Notes under the pieces: generated by a model
Told to the model about the DNA's origin: nothing
The model's database searches: none
The model's input: the letters and a program-made list of their open reading frames with translations, nothing else
Program-made: the position numbers and the translations under genes
From: Flavobacterium ajazii
GTDB taxonomy: Bacteria; Bacteroidota; Bacteroidia; Flavobacteriales; Flavobacteriaceae
Length of the DNA stretch: 64,000 nucleotides
Assembly (NCBI RefSeq): GCF_010614725.1
Contig: NZ_JAAEHL010000007.1
Span: 124,001-188,000 of the forward strand
Reading direction: 5' to 3'
Part shown: positions 1 to 10,186 of the stretch, piece after piece
Layout of the letters: every line of letters begins with the position of its first letter
Numbering within the stretch: the first letter of the stretch is position 1

Positions 1-462
<462 letters not shown>

Positions 463-491
463 TTAAAAAGCAATCTTATTTATATATTGAG

Positions 492-523
492 AAAAGACAA
501 TCATTTCTGATTGTCTTTTTTTT
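492..523 (+). terminator. Rho-independent terminator after icd
   Basis: A perfect stem (AAAAGACAATCA pairing with TGATTGTCTTTT) with a four-base loop is followed by a T-run, 30 bp after the icd stop codon. Confidence 0.85.
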
Positions 524-622
524 ATGCTTATTTTTTTCAGTCAAATAGTATAAAAAAAACACTTTATAAATAAGCGAACATTCATTTATATTTAATACTT
601 TCGCATTATTAAAATACAATTT

Positions 623-1213
623 ATGCGAACAAGAGACACAAACAAAGAAGACCTCGTTAAACAAAAAGCCATTGAAATACTGGTAAAGCTGGGAATTGAA
701 GGTTTTGGAATGAACAGACTGGCAAAAGAATGTGGCGTCTCCGTTGCAACCCTTTATATTTATTACAATGACAAAGATGATCTCATAAAAAAGACAGGAA
801 TAGAAATTGGACAAAATTTCTTTAGCGAAATGACCAAAGGTTTTTTACCTACGATGTCTTTCAAGGAAGGATTGCGTAAACAATGGGAAAACAGAGCCAG
901 ATTTGCATTAAAACATCCATTAAAAGTTGCCTGTTGGGAGCTCCTAAGCCATTCCAGTTACAGGGAAAATATTTTAAATGAAAGCTTATCCGAATTTAAA
1001 GTTATAATGACCAACTTTTTTAACAACGCTATAGAAAAAAAAGAGCTTATCCCTATTTCCAAAGAAGTATTCTGGAGTATTGCCTACGGACCTCTTTATT
1101 CCTTATTACGTTTTGAAAATGAAGGAAAAAACTTTAGCGGAGCTCCTTTCAAACTTACCCAAAAAGCCACAGATGAAGCATTTGAACTGGTCATAAAAGC
1201 ATTAACACCATAA
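623..1213 (+). CDS. TetR/AcrR-family transcriptional regulator
   Basis: This is a 196-residue protein of typical TetR length. The N-terminal helix-turn-helix domain covers about residues 8-55, with the recognition segment around GFGMNRLAKECGVSVATLYIYYNDKDDLI; the rest is the helical ligand-binding and dimerisation domain. The family represses nearby genes until a small molecule binds. It is first in a compact same-strand group: 24 bp to a small HMA-fold gene and then 7 bp to an MFS transporter, the usual layout for a drug-responsive efflux operon that controls its own expression. The ligand cannot be read from sequence. The 160-bp upstream gap holds the icd terminator and an AT-rich stretch with a near-match TACTTTCG promoter box at about 596-603; no clear dyad operator was found. 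Confidence 0.9.
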   Translation: MRTRDTNKEDLVKQKAIEILVKLGIEGFGMNRLAKECGVSVATLYIYYNDKDDLIKKTGIEIGQNFFSEMTKGFLPTMSFKEGLRKQWENRARFALKHPLKVACWELLSHSSYRENILNESLSEFKVIMTNFFNNAIEKKELIPISKEVFWSIAYGPLYSLLRFENEGKNFSGAPFKLTQKATDEAFELVIKALTP

Positions 1214-1237
1214 ATCAATTTTTAAATTAACCCTACC

Positions 1238-1465
1238 ATGGAAAATATTATAAATAACATATTGATTTTTGCAACCAATATAAAAACCAAAAACGACAAA
1301 GAAAAAATAAGTACTGAATTAAATGAAAATCCTGAAATCATTCAGTGGAATATCGATCAGGAAGATATTGATTGTGTTTTGCGAATTGTAAGCGAAACAA
1401 TATCTGAAGAACAGATAATCAATATCCTTAACAAACATAATTTTAATTGCACACCATTAGAATAA
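1238..1465 (+). CDS. Small HMA-like (ferredoxin-fold) protein
   Basis: A 75-residue acidic protein with no signal peptide. The pattern of alternating hydrophobic strands and two helices (NNILIFATNI..., IIQWNIDQEDIDCVLRIV, EEQIINILNKHNFNC) resembles the beta-alpha-beta-beta-alpha-beta fold of heavy-metal-associated domains, in a Bacteroidota subgroup that lacks the canonical CxxC metal site. The two cysteines (in DCVLRI and FNCTPLE) are far apart. It sits between the TetR regulator and the MFS transporter with gaps of 24 and 7 bp, so it is almost certainly co-transcribed and may be a sensor or accessory of that efflux unit. The function is inferred from context only. Confidence 0.7.
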   Translation: MENIINNILIFATNIKTKNDKEKISTELNENPEIIQWNIDQEDIDCVLRIVSETISEEQIINILNKHNFNCTPLE

Positions 1466-1472
1466 ATCAAAA

Positions 1473-2741
1473 ATGAAAAATCAAAATCAGGCAATACCTT
1501 TTACAGGTTATCAAAAATTTGCAGTTTTTATACTTGCTATTACTCAATTTACTGTAATTCTGGATTTTATGGTAATGTCTCCCTTGGGCGATATACTCAT
1601 GAAATCCTTAAACTTAAAACCCGCTCCATTTGGACTAGTTGTTTCTGCCTATGCTTTCAGTGCAGGAATTTCAGGGCTTCTCACAGCAGGTTTTGCCGAT
1701 AAATTCGACCGAAAAAAATTATTATTATTCTTTTATATTGGTTTTATTGGAGGTACCATTTTATGCGGTTTAGTTAACTCCTACCCTTTACTTGTAGCTG
1801 CCAGAATTGTTACAGGTTTATTTGGTGGTGTGATTGGCTCAATTTCTATGGCAATTGTAGCAGATTTATTTACACTTCAGCAACGTGGACGCGTAATGGG
1901 CTTTATACAAATGGGTTTTGGAGCAAGTCAAATTCTGGGTATCCCAATCGGTTTATACCTTGCCAATGCCTGGGGCTGGCACGCTCCTTTTTTATGGGTA
2001 GCGGGAATGGCTGCAGGAGTAGCAGCATTAATTGCAGTTAAATTAAAACCAATCAATGAGCACCTTGCCGTACAACAAGATAAATCTGCTTTTACACATT
2101 TAATACATACCATTCGTAAAAAAGAATACCGAATTGGATTTACAGCTACCGCTTTGCTTTCAATAGGTGGATTTATGATGATGCCTTTTGGAAGCGCTTT
2201 TGCCATTAACAACTTAAAAATCACACAGGAAGAATTGCCAATTATATTTATGATTGCAGGTTTATCAACCTTAGTCATAATGCCTGTAGTTGGAAAATTA
2301 AGCGACAAAATAGACAAATTCAGAATATTTGTTTACGCTTCTGTATGGACAATTGTAATGGTTGGTGTTTATACAAATCTTGGCGAAACCCCTCTTTGGC
2401 TGGTTGCTATTTTTAACGTACTGATGATGATGGGAGTAATGAGCCGTATGGTTCCTTCGACAGCACTGGTAACTTCTATTCCTGATATGCAGGACAGAGG
2501 TGCTTTTATGAGTATCAATTCATCTTTACAGCAAATTGCCGGTGGTATAGCTGCTGCTTTTGCAGGAACGATTGTAGTTCAAAAAAACAAATTTAGTCCG
2601 CTTGAGCATTATGACACATTAGGGTATATCATTATCGGAATCTCATTTATCACGATATTTCTTTTGTACCGTGTGAGTAAACTCATAAAAAAGAATGCTA
2701 AAGAAACTCCTCCAAACGTTGCGGTAATTCAGGAGATTTAA
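1473..2741 (+). CDS. MFS transporter (DHA1-type drug/sugar antiporter family)
   Basis: A 422-residue polytopic membrane protein with about 12 hydrophobic segments. The motif A region between TM2 and TM3 reads GFADKFDRKKLLLF, the MFS GxxxDxxxRK/R signature, and YAFSAGISGLLTAG in TM2 is typical of the DHA1 proton-antiporter branch. It is the last gene of the TetR operon and has a terminator 27 bp downstream. The arrangement suggests inducible export of a toxic small molecule. The substrate is unknown; family membership is secure. Confidence 0.9.
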   Translation: MKNQNQAIPFTGYQKFAVFILAITQFTVILDFMVMSPLGDILMKSLNLKPAPFGLVVSAYAFSAGISGLLTAGFADKFDRKKLLLFFYIGFIGGTILCGLVNSYPLLVAARIVTGLFGGVIGSISMAIVADLFTLQQRGRVMGFIQMGFGASQILGIPIGLYLANAWGWHAPFLWVAGMAAGVAALIAVKLKPINEHLAVQQDKSAFTHLIHTIRKKEYRIGFTATALLSIGGFMMMPFGSAFAINNLKITQEELPIIFMIAGLSTLVIMPVVGKLSDKIDKFRIFVYASVWTIVMVGVYTNLGETPLWLVAIFNVLMMMGVMSRMVPSTALVTSIPDMQDRGAFMSINSSLQQIAGGIAAAFAGTIVVQKNKFSPLEHYDTLGYIIIGISFITIFLLYRVSKLIKKNAKETPPNVAVIQEI

Positions 2742-2767
2742 TTCAGAAAAAATATCATTTTAGATTT

Positions 2768-2795
2768 AAGACAGCTTTTTAAGGCTGTCTTTTTT
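2768..2795 (+). terminator. Terminator after the MFS operon
   Basis: Stem AAGACAGC/GCTGTCTT with an eight-base loop followed by a T-run. It lies between the convergent MFS and YifB genes. Only the plus-strand side has a good T-run. Confidence 0.8.
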
Positions 2796-2813
2796 GTATA
2801 ATTACGACCCTCT

Positions 2814-4349
2814 TTATCCCAACCAACCATCACGGTCCAAACTTCGATATTGAATTGCCTCGGCAATATGTGATGAAACTATTTTTGGAGCGGCATCTAA
2901 ATCTGCAATGGTTCTGGCAACTTTTAAAATTCGGTCATAAGCTCTGGCTGAAAGATTCAAGCGTTCCATGGCAGTTTTTAGCAATTCTTTAGATTGTTCG
3001 TCAAGAACACAATACTCCCGAATTAATTTACTGCTCATTTGAGCATTGTAATGAATGTTGGCTAATTCTTCAAACCGGGCAGACTGAACTTCACGGGCCG
3101 AAGTTACCCTTTGTCTGATAGAAGCACTGCTCTCTGCTTTATTATCATCTGATAGTTTCTCGAAAGGTACCGGTGTTACTTCTATATGAATATCTATTCG
3201 ATCTAATAAAGGACCGGAAATTTTACTCATATAGCGTTGCATTTCATGTGGAGAAGAAGTATTTGGCATTGAAGGATCATTAAAAAATCCGCTTGGGCTT
3301 GGATTCATACTTGCCACCAGCATAAAAGAGGAAGGATAAGTTACTGTAAATTTCGCTCTTGAAATCGTTACTTCTCTATCTTCCAAAGGCTGGCGCATAA
3401 CTTCCAAAACATCTCTTTTAAATTCCGGCAGTTCATCCAAAAATAAAACACCATTATGTGCCATTGAAATTTCTCCCGGCTGAGGATAACTTCCTCCACC
3501 TACAAGAGCAACATTCGAAATAGTATGATGCGGACTGCGAAATGGTCTTTGATTCATTAATCCAACTTCTTTTAATTTACCGGCAACACTATGAATTTTT
3601 GTAGTTTCTAATGCCTCTCTCAACGTCATTGGAGGCAAAATACTTGGCAAACGTTTCGCTAACATTGTTTTTCCTGCTCCTGGCGGACCAATAAGAATGA
3701 TGTTATGTCCCCCAGCAGCCGCAATTTCCATACAACGCTTAATACTTTCCTGACCTCTTACATCAGAAAAATCAAATTCAGGAAAATCTAAGGTTTTATA
3801 AAATTCTGCACGGGTATCAATAACAGTAGGTTCTAAAGTTCCTTTTCCCTCAAAAAAATCAATAACTTCCTGAACATTTTCAACTCCGTAAACATCTAAT
3901 CCAGCAACGATAGCAGCTTCTTTTACGTTTTGCTTTGGAAGAAAAAAGCCTTTGTATCCCTCTTCCTTAGCTTTGATTGCAATAGAAAGCGCTCCGTTTA
4001 TTGATTGTAAGCTCCCGTCTAACGAAAGTTCACCCATAATAATATAGCGGTCAATTTCTGCTGCTTTTATCTGATCTGAAGCTACCAGAATTCCGATTGC
4101 CAAAGTCAAATCGTAAGCAGAACCTTCTTTTCGCAAATCAGCGGGAGCCATGTTTATGGTTATTTTTTTGCCCGGCAAAGTATAACCGTTATTTTTAAGA
4201 GCCGCAGCTATCCTGTAACTACTTTCTTTTATGGCATTATCAGGCAAACCAACTAAATGATAACCAATTCCTTTATCCATATTCACCTCTACCGTTATGG
4301 TAGTAGCTTCCACTCCAAAAACTGCACTTCCAAAAACTTTAACCAGCAT
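2814..4349 (-). CDS. YifB/ComM-family Mg-chelatase-like AAA+ ATPase
   Basis: 511 residues, the full family length. Residues 1-170 form the Lon-protease-like ChlI N-domain (start MLVKVFGSAVFGVEA, and NMAPADLRKEGSAYDL). The AAA+ core follows, with Walker A GPPGAGKT at residues 221-228 and Walker B VLFLDELPEF at about 301-310, and then a C-terminal helical domain (SARAYDRILKVARTIADL). The family includes ComM, a hexameric DNA helicase that promotes branch migration during natural transformation. Flavobacteria carry it almost universally, so it does not prove competence. It is monocistronic and the gene pointing at it from the left is convergent. Confidence 0.95.
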   Translation of the reverse strand: MLVKVFGSAVFGVEATTITVEVNMDKGIGYHLVGLPDNAIKESSYRIAAALKNNGYTLPGKKITINMAPADLRKEGSAYDLTLAIGILVASDQIKAAEIDRYIIMGELSLDGSLQSINGALSIAIKAKEEGYKGFFLPKQNVKEAAIVAGLDVYGVENVQEVIDFFEGKGTLEPTVIDTRAEFYKTLDFPEFDFSDVRGQESIKRCMEIAAAGGHNIILIGPPGAGKTMLAKRLPSILPPMTLREALETTKIHSVAGKLKEVGLMNQRPFRSPHHTISNVALVGGGSYPQPGEISMAHNGVLFLDELPEFKRDVLEVMRQPLEDREVTISRAKFTVTYPSSFMLVASMNPSPSGFFNDPSMPNTSSPHEMQRYMSKISGPLLDRIDIHIEVTPVPFEKLSDDNKAESSASIRQRVTSAREVQSARFEELANIHYNAQMSSKLIREYCVLDEQSKELLKTAMERLNLSARAYDRILKVARTIADLDAAPKIVSSHIAEAIQYRSLDRDGWLG

Positions 4350-4457
4350 ACTTTAATATCTTATTTGTAAATATTTTTTTTAACGCTGACAAAATAAATA
4401 AATATTTTAATAAAAAAAGTATTACAATTAAGAATTATTTTTTCTGATTAAAAAATT

Positions 4458-5426
4458 TTAATCAAATTCTAATTCAATCTGAATTTTTACATTTTCGACC
4501 ATACTACTTAATTCTAAGCTATTTTGATGAGACCAAAGTTTACTCTCAATTTGATTATTTCTGATACATTCATGGCATTCGATTGCTTCATGCGCATAAC
4601 CTTTTCCAATATTAGGAATATTGAATTTTTCCTTCTCTTCATTTTTTATAATCGAATAACCATCTGCCATAAACCACGGAGAATTAATTTCCATTCTTCC
4701 CAGAGAACCGCTAATCGTAGCTTTCATATCTGAATCAGAAACAAAACTCACATGCAAAATTGCCTGTGCCGACTGATATTGCAGCATCATACTAGTCTGC
4801 AAATCAACTCCGGTTTCATGATAAATAGATTTTGCCATAATCTCCATTGGAACACCAAGCATTAGATAGGAAAGAAACAACGGATAAACTCCAATATCAA
4901 AAAGCGCTCCGCCTCCTAATTTTTTATCTGTCATTCGATTTCCTTCCAGTTCATTTACATAAAAAGCAAAATCGGCATTAAGATACTTTACATCTCCTAT
5001 TTCACCATTTTTTACTTTTGATAATACTTCCTTAATTGACGGAATGAAGCGTGTCCAGAATGCTTCCATGAAAAATTTATTATACTTTTTGGAAGCTTCC
5101 GTCATACGAACAGCATCTTCATATGACAGTGCAACAGGTTTTTCACATAAAACATGTTTACCATTCTGCATCGCTTTGATGGATAATTCAGCATGTGAAT
5201 TGTGTGGCGTTGCTATATAAACAATATCAATTTCTTCATCTTCAAAAAGCACATTATAAGAACCATAAAATTTACTGCAATTGTACTTTGCTGCAAATTC
5301 ACTTGCCTTTTCGATATCTCTGGAAGCTACAGCAGCCAACTCGGCTTCATTTATCAATTCTAAATCAGTCGCAAACTGATGAGCAATGTTACCCAAACCA
5401 ATTATTCCCCATTTTATTTTATTCAT
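4458..5426 (-). CDS. Gfo/Idh/MocA-family NAD(P)-dependent oxidoreductase
   Basis: A 322-residue cytoplasmic protein. The N-terminal Rossmann domain begins KWGIIGLGNIAHQFA (GxGxxA nucleotide-binding loop at about residues 10-15) and contains the family motif CEKPVALS at about 94-101, where the EKP lysine is part of the active site. The C-terminal alpha/beta domain contains GGGALFDIGVYPL at about 171-183, the family's GG..DxGxH-like segment with tyrosine in place of histidine. Family members oxidise or reduce sugars, inositols or related polyols, or act as trans-dihydrodiol dehydrogenases. The substrate is not predictable here. It is divergent from the amidohydrolase genes and shares a 147-bp intergenic region with them. 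Confidence 0.9.
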   Translation of the reverse strand: MNKIKWGIIGLGNIAHQFATDLELINEAELAAVASRDIEKASEFAAKYNCSKFYGSYNVLFEDEEIDIVYIATPHNSHAELSIKAMQNGKHVLCEKPVALSYEDAVRMTEASKKYNKFFMEAFWTRFIPSIKEVLSKVKNGEIGDVKYLNADFAFYVNELEGNRMTDKKLGGGALFDIGVYPLFLSYLMLGVPMEIMAKSIYHETGVDLQTSMMLQYQSAQAILHVSFVSDSDMKATISGSLGRMEINSPWFMADGYSIIKNEEKEKFNIPNIGKGYAHEAIECHECIRNNQIESKLWSHQNSLELSSMVENVKIQIELEFD

Positions 5427-5522
5427 ATTTCCATCTATATAAACAGGCTTATTTATAAAGAGCCCAAAAGTTATTCGAAACTAAAGATAAGATTTTATGG
5501 ATAAAATAGGAAAAATTAAAAC

Positions 5523-5552
5523 TTGTAGGATTACATATATTTTATATTTTTA
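5523..5552 (+). promoter_or_regulatory. Putative Bacteroidota -33/-7 promoter for the amidohydrolase genes
   Basis: TTG at 5523-5525, a 19-bp spacer, then TATTTTTA at 5545-5552. This matches the TAnnTTTG -7 element at seven of eight positions, 22 bp before the ATG at 5574. It is found by eye in AT-rich DNA, so moderate confidence only. Confidence 0.45.
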
Positions 5553-5573
5553 TAACAAAATCCATACACACAT

Positions 5574-8570
5574 ATGAAAAAAACAATATTACTACTCTTC
5601 CTAAGCTTTTTTATAACAAAAATACAAGCTCAGGATTACTTTCCGGTTAACGAAAGTATACATAACAAAAACAACAATTATACGGTTTTCACAAACGCTG
5701 TGATCTACATCACACCAAAACAAAAAATTGAAAAGGGAACTTTAATTGTACAGAATGGTAAAGTTATTAATGTTGGTAACAATATCTCAATTCCAAAAAA
5801 TGCAATTGTTATTAGCCTTGAAGGCAAAACAATCTATCCCTCTTTTATTGACATTTATACCAGTTTTGGAATTGAAAAGCCTAAACGCAACTTAACACCG
5901 GGAAGAGAAGATAATATTTATGACACAAAAAAAACTGGCCGTTATTGGAATGAAAGCATATTAACTGAATTAAACGGATATGAGACATTCAAATATGATC
6001 AGCCAAAAGCTGAGGAATTTTTAAAAGCAGGTTTTGGAGTTGTAGGAACCCATATTCATGACGGAGTTGCACAAGGGACAGGACTTTTGGTTGCTTTGAA
6101 TAATACAGATGGTAAAAATCAAATTATTTCGAACAAAATAACTAATCATTTTTCTTTCAGCAGAAGTGCCTTAACAAATCAGGCGTACCCGAGTTCTTTA
6201 ATGGGGTCGATGGCACTGCTTCGTCAAATGTATTTTGATTTGGATTGGTATAAAAAAGGAAATTCAGATACGAAAGATTTATCATTAGAAGCTTTGGCTG
6301 CAAATGAAAAACTAATCCAAATTTTCGCTTCAGAAGATAAACTAAATAGTCTTAGAGCTTCTAAAATAGCTAAAGAATTTGGTCTAAATTACATTCTGAA
6401 AGGAAGCGGAAATGAGTTTGAAAGAATTGAAGAAATTAAAAACACCAATTCAAAATTCATTATTCCAATCAGTTTTCCTGAAGCTTATGATGTTTCTAAT
6501 CCGTATTTATCCAATCAGATAGAACTCGCTGATATGCGTTTCTGGAATCAGGCCCCTACCAATCCTAAAGTACTTTCTGATAACGGAGTCGCTTTTGCCC
6601 TGACAACTGACAAATTAAAAAAAACAGAAGATTTTAGAATTAATCTTTTAAAATCAATAAAATATGGTTTTGATAAAACAAAAGCTCTGGAAGCACTGAC
6701 TACTGTTCCTGCTGCAATTTTAGGAAAAAGCAACGAAATCGGAAGCTTGAAAACCGGAAGTTTTGCCAATTTTATAATTACCTCGGGTGAAATATTTGAC
6801 GAAAAAACAATTTTATACGAGAACTGGGTTCAGGGAAATAAATACGTTATAAACGATATCAATGCAAAAGACATTCGTGGCAATTACAATCTGACCATTG
6901 GAAATGAAACCTTAAAATGGAAAATCGACGGAACAGCAGAAGCTCCAAAATCCGAAATAACTACTGTGGGTGATAAAAAAGTAAAAAACACTTTTTCTGT
7001 TTCTAAAAACTGGATTTCACTTTTGATAAAATCCAATGATACTATAAAATCTAATTTTACCCGTTTAACCGGATTTGTAGAAAATGCTAATAATCTTTCA
7101 GGAAAAGGTGAATTATACAATGGAACTCAGGTAAACTGGACAGCTGTAAAAACATCTCCATTTGTAGCTATAAAAGATACTGTAAAACCAGAAAAACCAA
7201 ATCCAATCATATCTACGACTTTTCCTAATATTGCTTTTGGAAATTCAAAAAAGTTAACAGCACAAACTTTACTCTTTAAAAATACAACGGTTTGGACCAA
7301 TGAAAAAGACGGAATTTTAACAGAAACTGATGTTTTGATAAAAAACGGAAAAATCGTGTCTATTGGTAAAAATCTTTCAGATGCATCTGCAACAATTATT
7401 GATGCTAAAGGAAAACATCTTACCAGTGGAATTATTGATGAACATTCGCATATCGCCATCTCAAAAGGGGTAAATGAAATGGGGCATAATTCAACTGCCG
7501 AAGTCACCATTGAAGATGTAGTCAACTCAGAAGATATCAACATATACAGAGACTTAGCGGGAGGTGTGACTATTTCGCAATTATTACATGGTTCTGCAAA
7601 CCCAATCGGTGGGCGCTCCGCTATCGTAAAATGGAAATGGGGGCTTTCTCCTGACGAAATGCTGTATAAAAATCAGCCTAAATTTATCAAATTTGCTTTG
7701 GGAGAAAATGTAAAGCAGTCCAATTGGGGACTTATTAACCCAACCCGTTATCCTCAGACCAGAATGGGAGTCGAACAGGTTTTTACAGACTATTTTCAGC
7801 GTGCCAAAGAATATGATGAAAACTGGAAAAAATTCAATGCTAATCCTAAAAAAGAAAAAGCGCCAAGAATTGACCTTGAATTACAAACACTGGCCGAAAT
7901 CCTAAACAAAAAACGCTTCATTACCTGTCACTCTTATGTTGAATCAGAAATATTGATGCTAATGAGAGTTGCAGATAAATTCAATTTTAATGTGAACACT
8001 TTTACACATATCCTGGAAGGATATAAAGTTGCAGACAAGATGAAAGAGCATGGCGTTGGAGCTTCAACCTTTTCAGACTGGTGGGCATATAAATTTGAAG
8101 TAAATGATGCCATTCCTTTCAATGGGCCTATCATGCATAATGAAGGATTAGTTGTTGCCTATAACTCAGATGACGCAGAAATGTCCCGAAGGTTAAATCA
8201 GGAAGCTGCAAAAGCTGTAAAGTACGGCAACATTTCAGAAGAAGAAGCCTGGAAATTTGTAACCCTTAACCCTGCCAAACTATTACACATTGATGATAAA
8301 GTTGGAAGTATTAAAATTGGTAAAGATGCAGATGTAGTACTTTGGAACGACAATCCTTTATCCGTTTATGCTAAAGCAGAAAAAACAATTATTGAAGGCG
8401 TTGTTTATTTTGACATAGAAAAAGAGCTTGAAAAACAGGAAGCCATCACAAAAGAAAGAAATCAGTTAATCGGTCAAATGCTTCAGGAAAAAAACAAAGG
8501 AATGAGCACACAGGAACCAACAAAAAAAGAGAAAAAAGAATATCATTGTGACACTTTAGAACAATACTAA
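5574..8570 (+). CDS. Secreted two-domain amidohydrolase-superfamily protein
   Basis: A 998-residue protein with a Sec signal peptide (MKKTILLLFLSFFITKIQAQ). It holds two amidohydrolase-like units in tandem. The N-terminal unit (about 25-440) keeps the composite-domain pattern (VQNGKVINVG, GKTIYPSFIDIYTSFGIEKP) but lacks the metal-binding HxH, which is IYT here. The C-terminal unit (about 560-970) keeps it: GIIDEHSHIAIS at about 618-629, then further metal-site histidines in THILEGYKVADKM and the late aspartate in VVAYNSDDAEMSRR. It resembles imidazolonepropionase-like or prolidase-like periplasmic enzymes of Bacteroidota; the substrate is unknown. The next gene, 27 bp downstream, is a related shorter protein, so the two are probably co-transcribed and may act together. 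Confidence 0.88.
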   Translation: MKKTILLLFLSFFITKIQAQDYFPVNESIHNKNNNYTVFTNAVIYITPKQKIEKGTLIVQNGKVINVGNNISIPKNAIVISLEGKTIYPSFIDIYTSFGIEKPKRNLTPGREDNIYDTKKTGRYWNESILTELNGYETFKYDQPKAEEFLKAGFGVVGTHIHDGVAQGTGLLVALNNTDGKNQIISNKITNHFSFSRSALTNQAYPSSLMGSMALLRQMYFDLDWYKKGNSDTKDLSLEALAANEKLIQIFASEDKLNSLRASKIAKEFGLNYILKGSGNEFERIEEIKNTNSKFIIPISFPEAYDVSNPYLSNQIELADMRFWNQAPTNPKVLSDNGVAFALTTDKLKKTEDFRINLLKSIKYGFDKTKALEALTTVPAAILGKSNEIGSLKTGSFANFIITSGEIFDEKTILYENWVQGNKYVINDINAKDIRGNYNLTIGNETLKWKIDGTAEAPKSEITTVGDKKVKNTFSVSKNWISLLIKSNDTIKSNFTRLTGFVENANNLSGKGELYNGTQVNWTAVKTSPFVAIKDTVKPEKPNPIISTTFPNIAFGNSKKLTAQTLLFKNTTVWTNEKDGILTETDVLIKNGKIVSIGKNLSDASATIIDAKGKHLTSGIIDEHSHIAISKGVNEMGHNSTAEVTIEDVVNSEDINIYRDLAGGVTISQLLHGSANPIGGRSAIVKWKWGLSPDEMLYKNQPKFIKFALGENVKQSNWGLINPTRYPQTRMGVEQVFTDYFQRAKEYDENWKKFNANPKKEKAPRIDLELQTLAEILNKKRFITCHSYVESEILMLMRVADKFNFNVNTFTHILEGYKVADKMKEHGVGASTFSDWWAYKFEVNDAIPFNGPIMHNEGLVVAYNSDDAEMSRRLNQEAAKAVKYGNISEEEAWKFVTLNPAKLLHIDDKVGSIKIGKDADVVLWNDNPLSVYAKAEKTIIEGVVYFDIEKELEKQEAITKERNQLIGQMLQEKNKGMSTQEPTKKEKKEYHCDTLEQY

Positions 8571-8597
8571 AGAGATTTCAAATAATAAGACAACATT

Positions 8598-9905
8598 ATG
8601 ATAGCTAAAAACATATATATAGTCCTGTTGGCTTTCTGTTCTACAATACAGATCAAAGCACAGCAGACTCCCGCGCCAAAACAAACAAAATCGATACTGA
8701 TATTAAATGCTACGGCACATTTAGGAAACGGAAAAGTAATCGAAAAAAGCGCCATAGGCTTTAAAGAAGGTAAACTCACATTAGTAGCTGATGCTTCAAC
8801 AATAAGACTTGCAGATAATGCTTATGACAGTACTATTGATGCTACAGGAAAACATGTTTATCCTGGTTTTATCGCTCCAAATTCTACTTTAGGACTTGTT
8901 GAAATTGATGCTGTAAAATCATCTGACGATCAGGAGGAAATTGGAAATATTAATCCTAATGTGAGAAGTATTATCGCTTATAATTCAACTTCAAAAGTTA
9001 CGGAGACTGTTCGTCCAAACGGAATTTTAATAGCCCAAATAGTTCCTCGTGGAGGCAGAATTTCCGGAACATCCTCAATTGTCCAGCTGGATGCCTGGAC
9101 ATGGGAAGATGCTACGATAAAAGAAAATGACGGAATCCATTTAAATTTCCCATCAGGGTTTAGAAGAACCGGTAACTGGTTTGAACCCGGAATAATTGAA
9201 CCAAACAAAGATTATGCAGCACAGGTTAACGAAATAAATACTTTTTTAATTAATTCTAAAGCTTATTTAGGAGATGCTTCAAAAGAAAGGAACCTGATTT
9301 TCGAATCCACAAAAGGCCTTTTTGATGGCTCACAAATCTTGTTCATCCATGCTGATGAAGAAAAACAAATTACGGATGCAATCCAGTTAGCGCAAAGCAA
9401 CGGAATAAAAAAAATCGTTATTGTAGGAGGCTTTGAAGCTTATAAAACTGCTGATTTATTACAAAAAAATAATATTGGAGTTCTTTTAAGACGTGTCCAT
9501 GATATGCCAACAAGTGATGATCAGGATGTAAGAGCTCCTTTTAAAATGGCTAAGATTCTAACCGACAAAGGAATTTTGGTGGGACTTGAAAATAGCGGAG
9601 ACAACGAACGCATGAATACCCGCAATTTACCATTTTTAGCAGGAACCTGTGCTGCTTACGGACTTGATAAAGAAAAAGCATTACAATTAATAACTTTAAA
9701 TACAGCACAATTATTAGGTATCGATACATTCTGTGGCTCTTTAGAAACGGGAAAAGATGCCACTTTATTTATTTCTGAAGGAGATGCCTTAGATATGAGA
9801 ACTAATCAGCTTACGCATGCTTTTATCCAGGGAAGAGCTATAAGTCTTGAAACACATCAGACTAAACTGAATAAAAAATACAAAGAAAAATACGGTCAGA
9901 AATAG
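8598..9905 (+). CDS. Secreted amidohydrolase-superfamily protein, degenerate metal site
   Basis: 435 residues with an N-terminal signal peptide ending near IQIKAQQ. The amidohydrolase composite fold is visible (GKLTLVADASTIRLADN, GKHVYPGFIAPNSTLGLVEID, LNTAQLLGIDTFCGSLETGKDATLFISEGD), but the usual HxH after PGFID is replaced by APNSTLG, so the binuclear metal centre is incomplete. It follows the 998-residue protein by 27 bp and ends in TAG just before a terminator. It may be a non-catalytic partner of the larger protein, or have a one-metal or different chemistry. Family assignment is firm; activity is doubtful. Confidence 0.85.
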   Translation: MIAKNIYIVLLAFCSTIQIKAQQTPAPKQTKSILILNATAHLGNGKVIEKSAIGFKEGKLTLVADASTIRLADNAYDSTIDATGKHVYPGFIAPNSTLGLVEIDAVKSSDDQEEIGNINPNVRSIIAYNSTSKVTETVRPNGILIAQIVPRGGRISGTSSIVQLDAWTWEDATIKENDGIHLNFPSGFRRTGNWFEPGIIEPNKDYAAQVNEINTFLINSKAYLGDASKERNLIFESTKGLFDGSQILFIHADEEKQITDAIQLAQSNGIKKIVIVGGFEAYKTADLLQKNNIGVLLRRVHDMPTSDDQDVRAPFKMAKILTDKGILVGLENSGDNERMNTRNLPFLAGTCAAYGLDKEKALQLITLNTAQLLGIDTFCGSLETGKDATLFISEGDALDMRTNQLTHAFIQGRAISLETHQTKLNKKYKEKYGQK

Positions 9906-9919
9906 CAAAACATTTTCAC

Positions 9920-9958
9920 AAAAAGGCATCATTGGAATCATCATTCGATGCCTTTTTT
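9920..9958 (+). terminator. Terminator after the amidohydrolase pair
   Basis: Stem AAAAAGGCATC with GATGCCTTTTTT around a 16-base loop, 14 bp after the stop codon. Confidence 0.85.
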
Positions 9959-10186
9959 CATTAATTATTTAATGTTTTTCAAAAAACACAACAAATAATA
10001 TCGTAATCAGCTTTAAAACCAAAATTATTTTCATGTTTTTTCCTATAAAACAAAAATAAAATAGATTTTCACAATAATTCGGATTGATAAATTACAAATT
10101 TTAAGTCATTTTTAACCAATAGGTGTAAAACTAAGGGGGTGTAAAATGAAAAATTAACAAAAATTAAACATTGAACACTATTTTTA

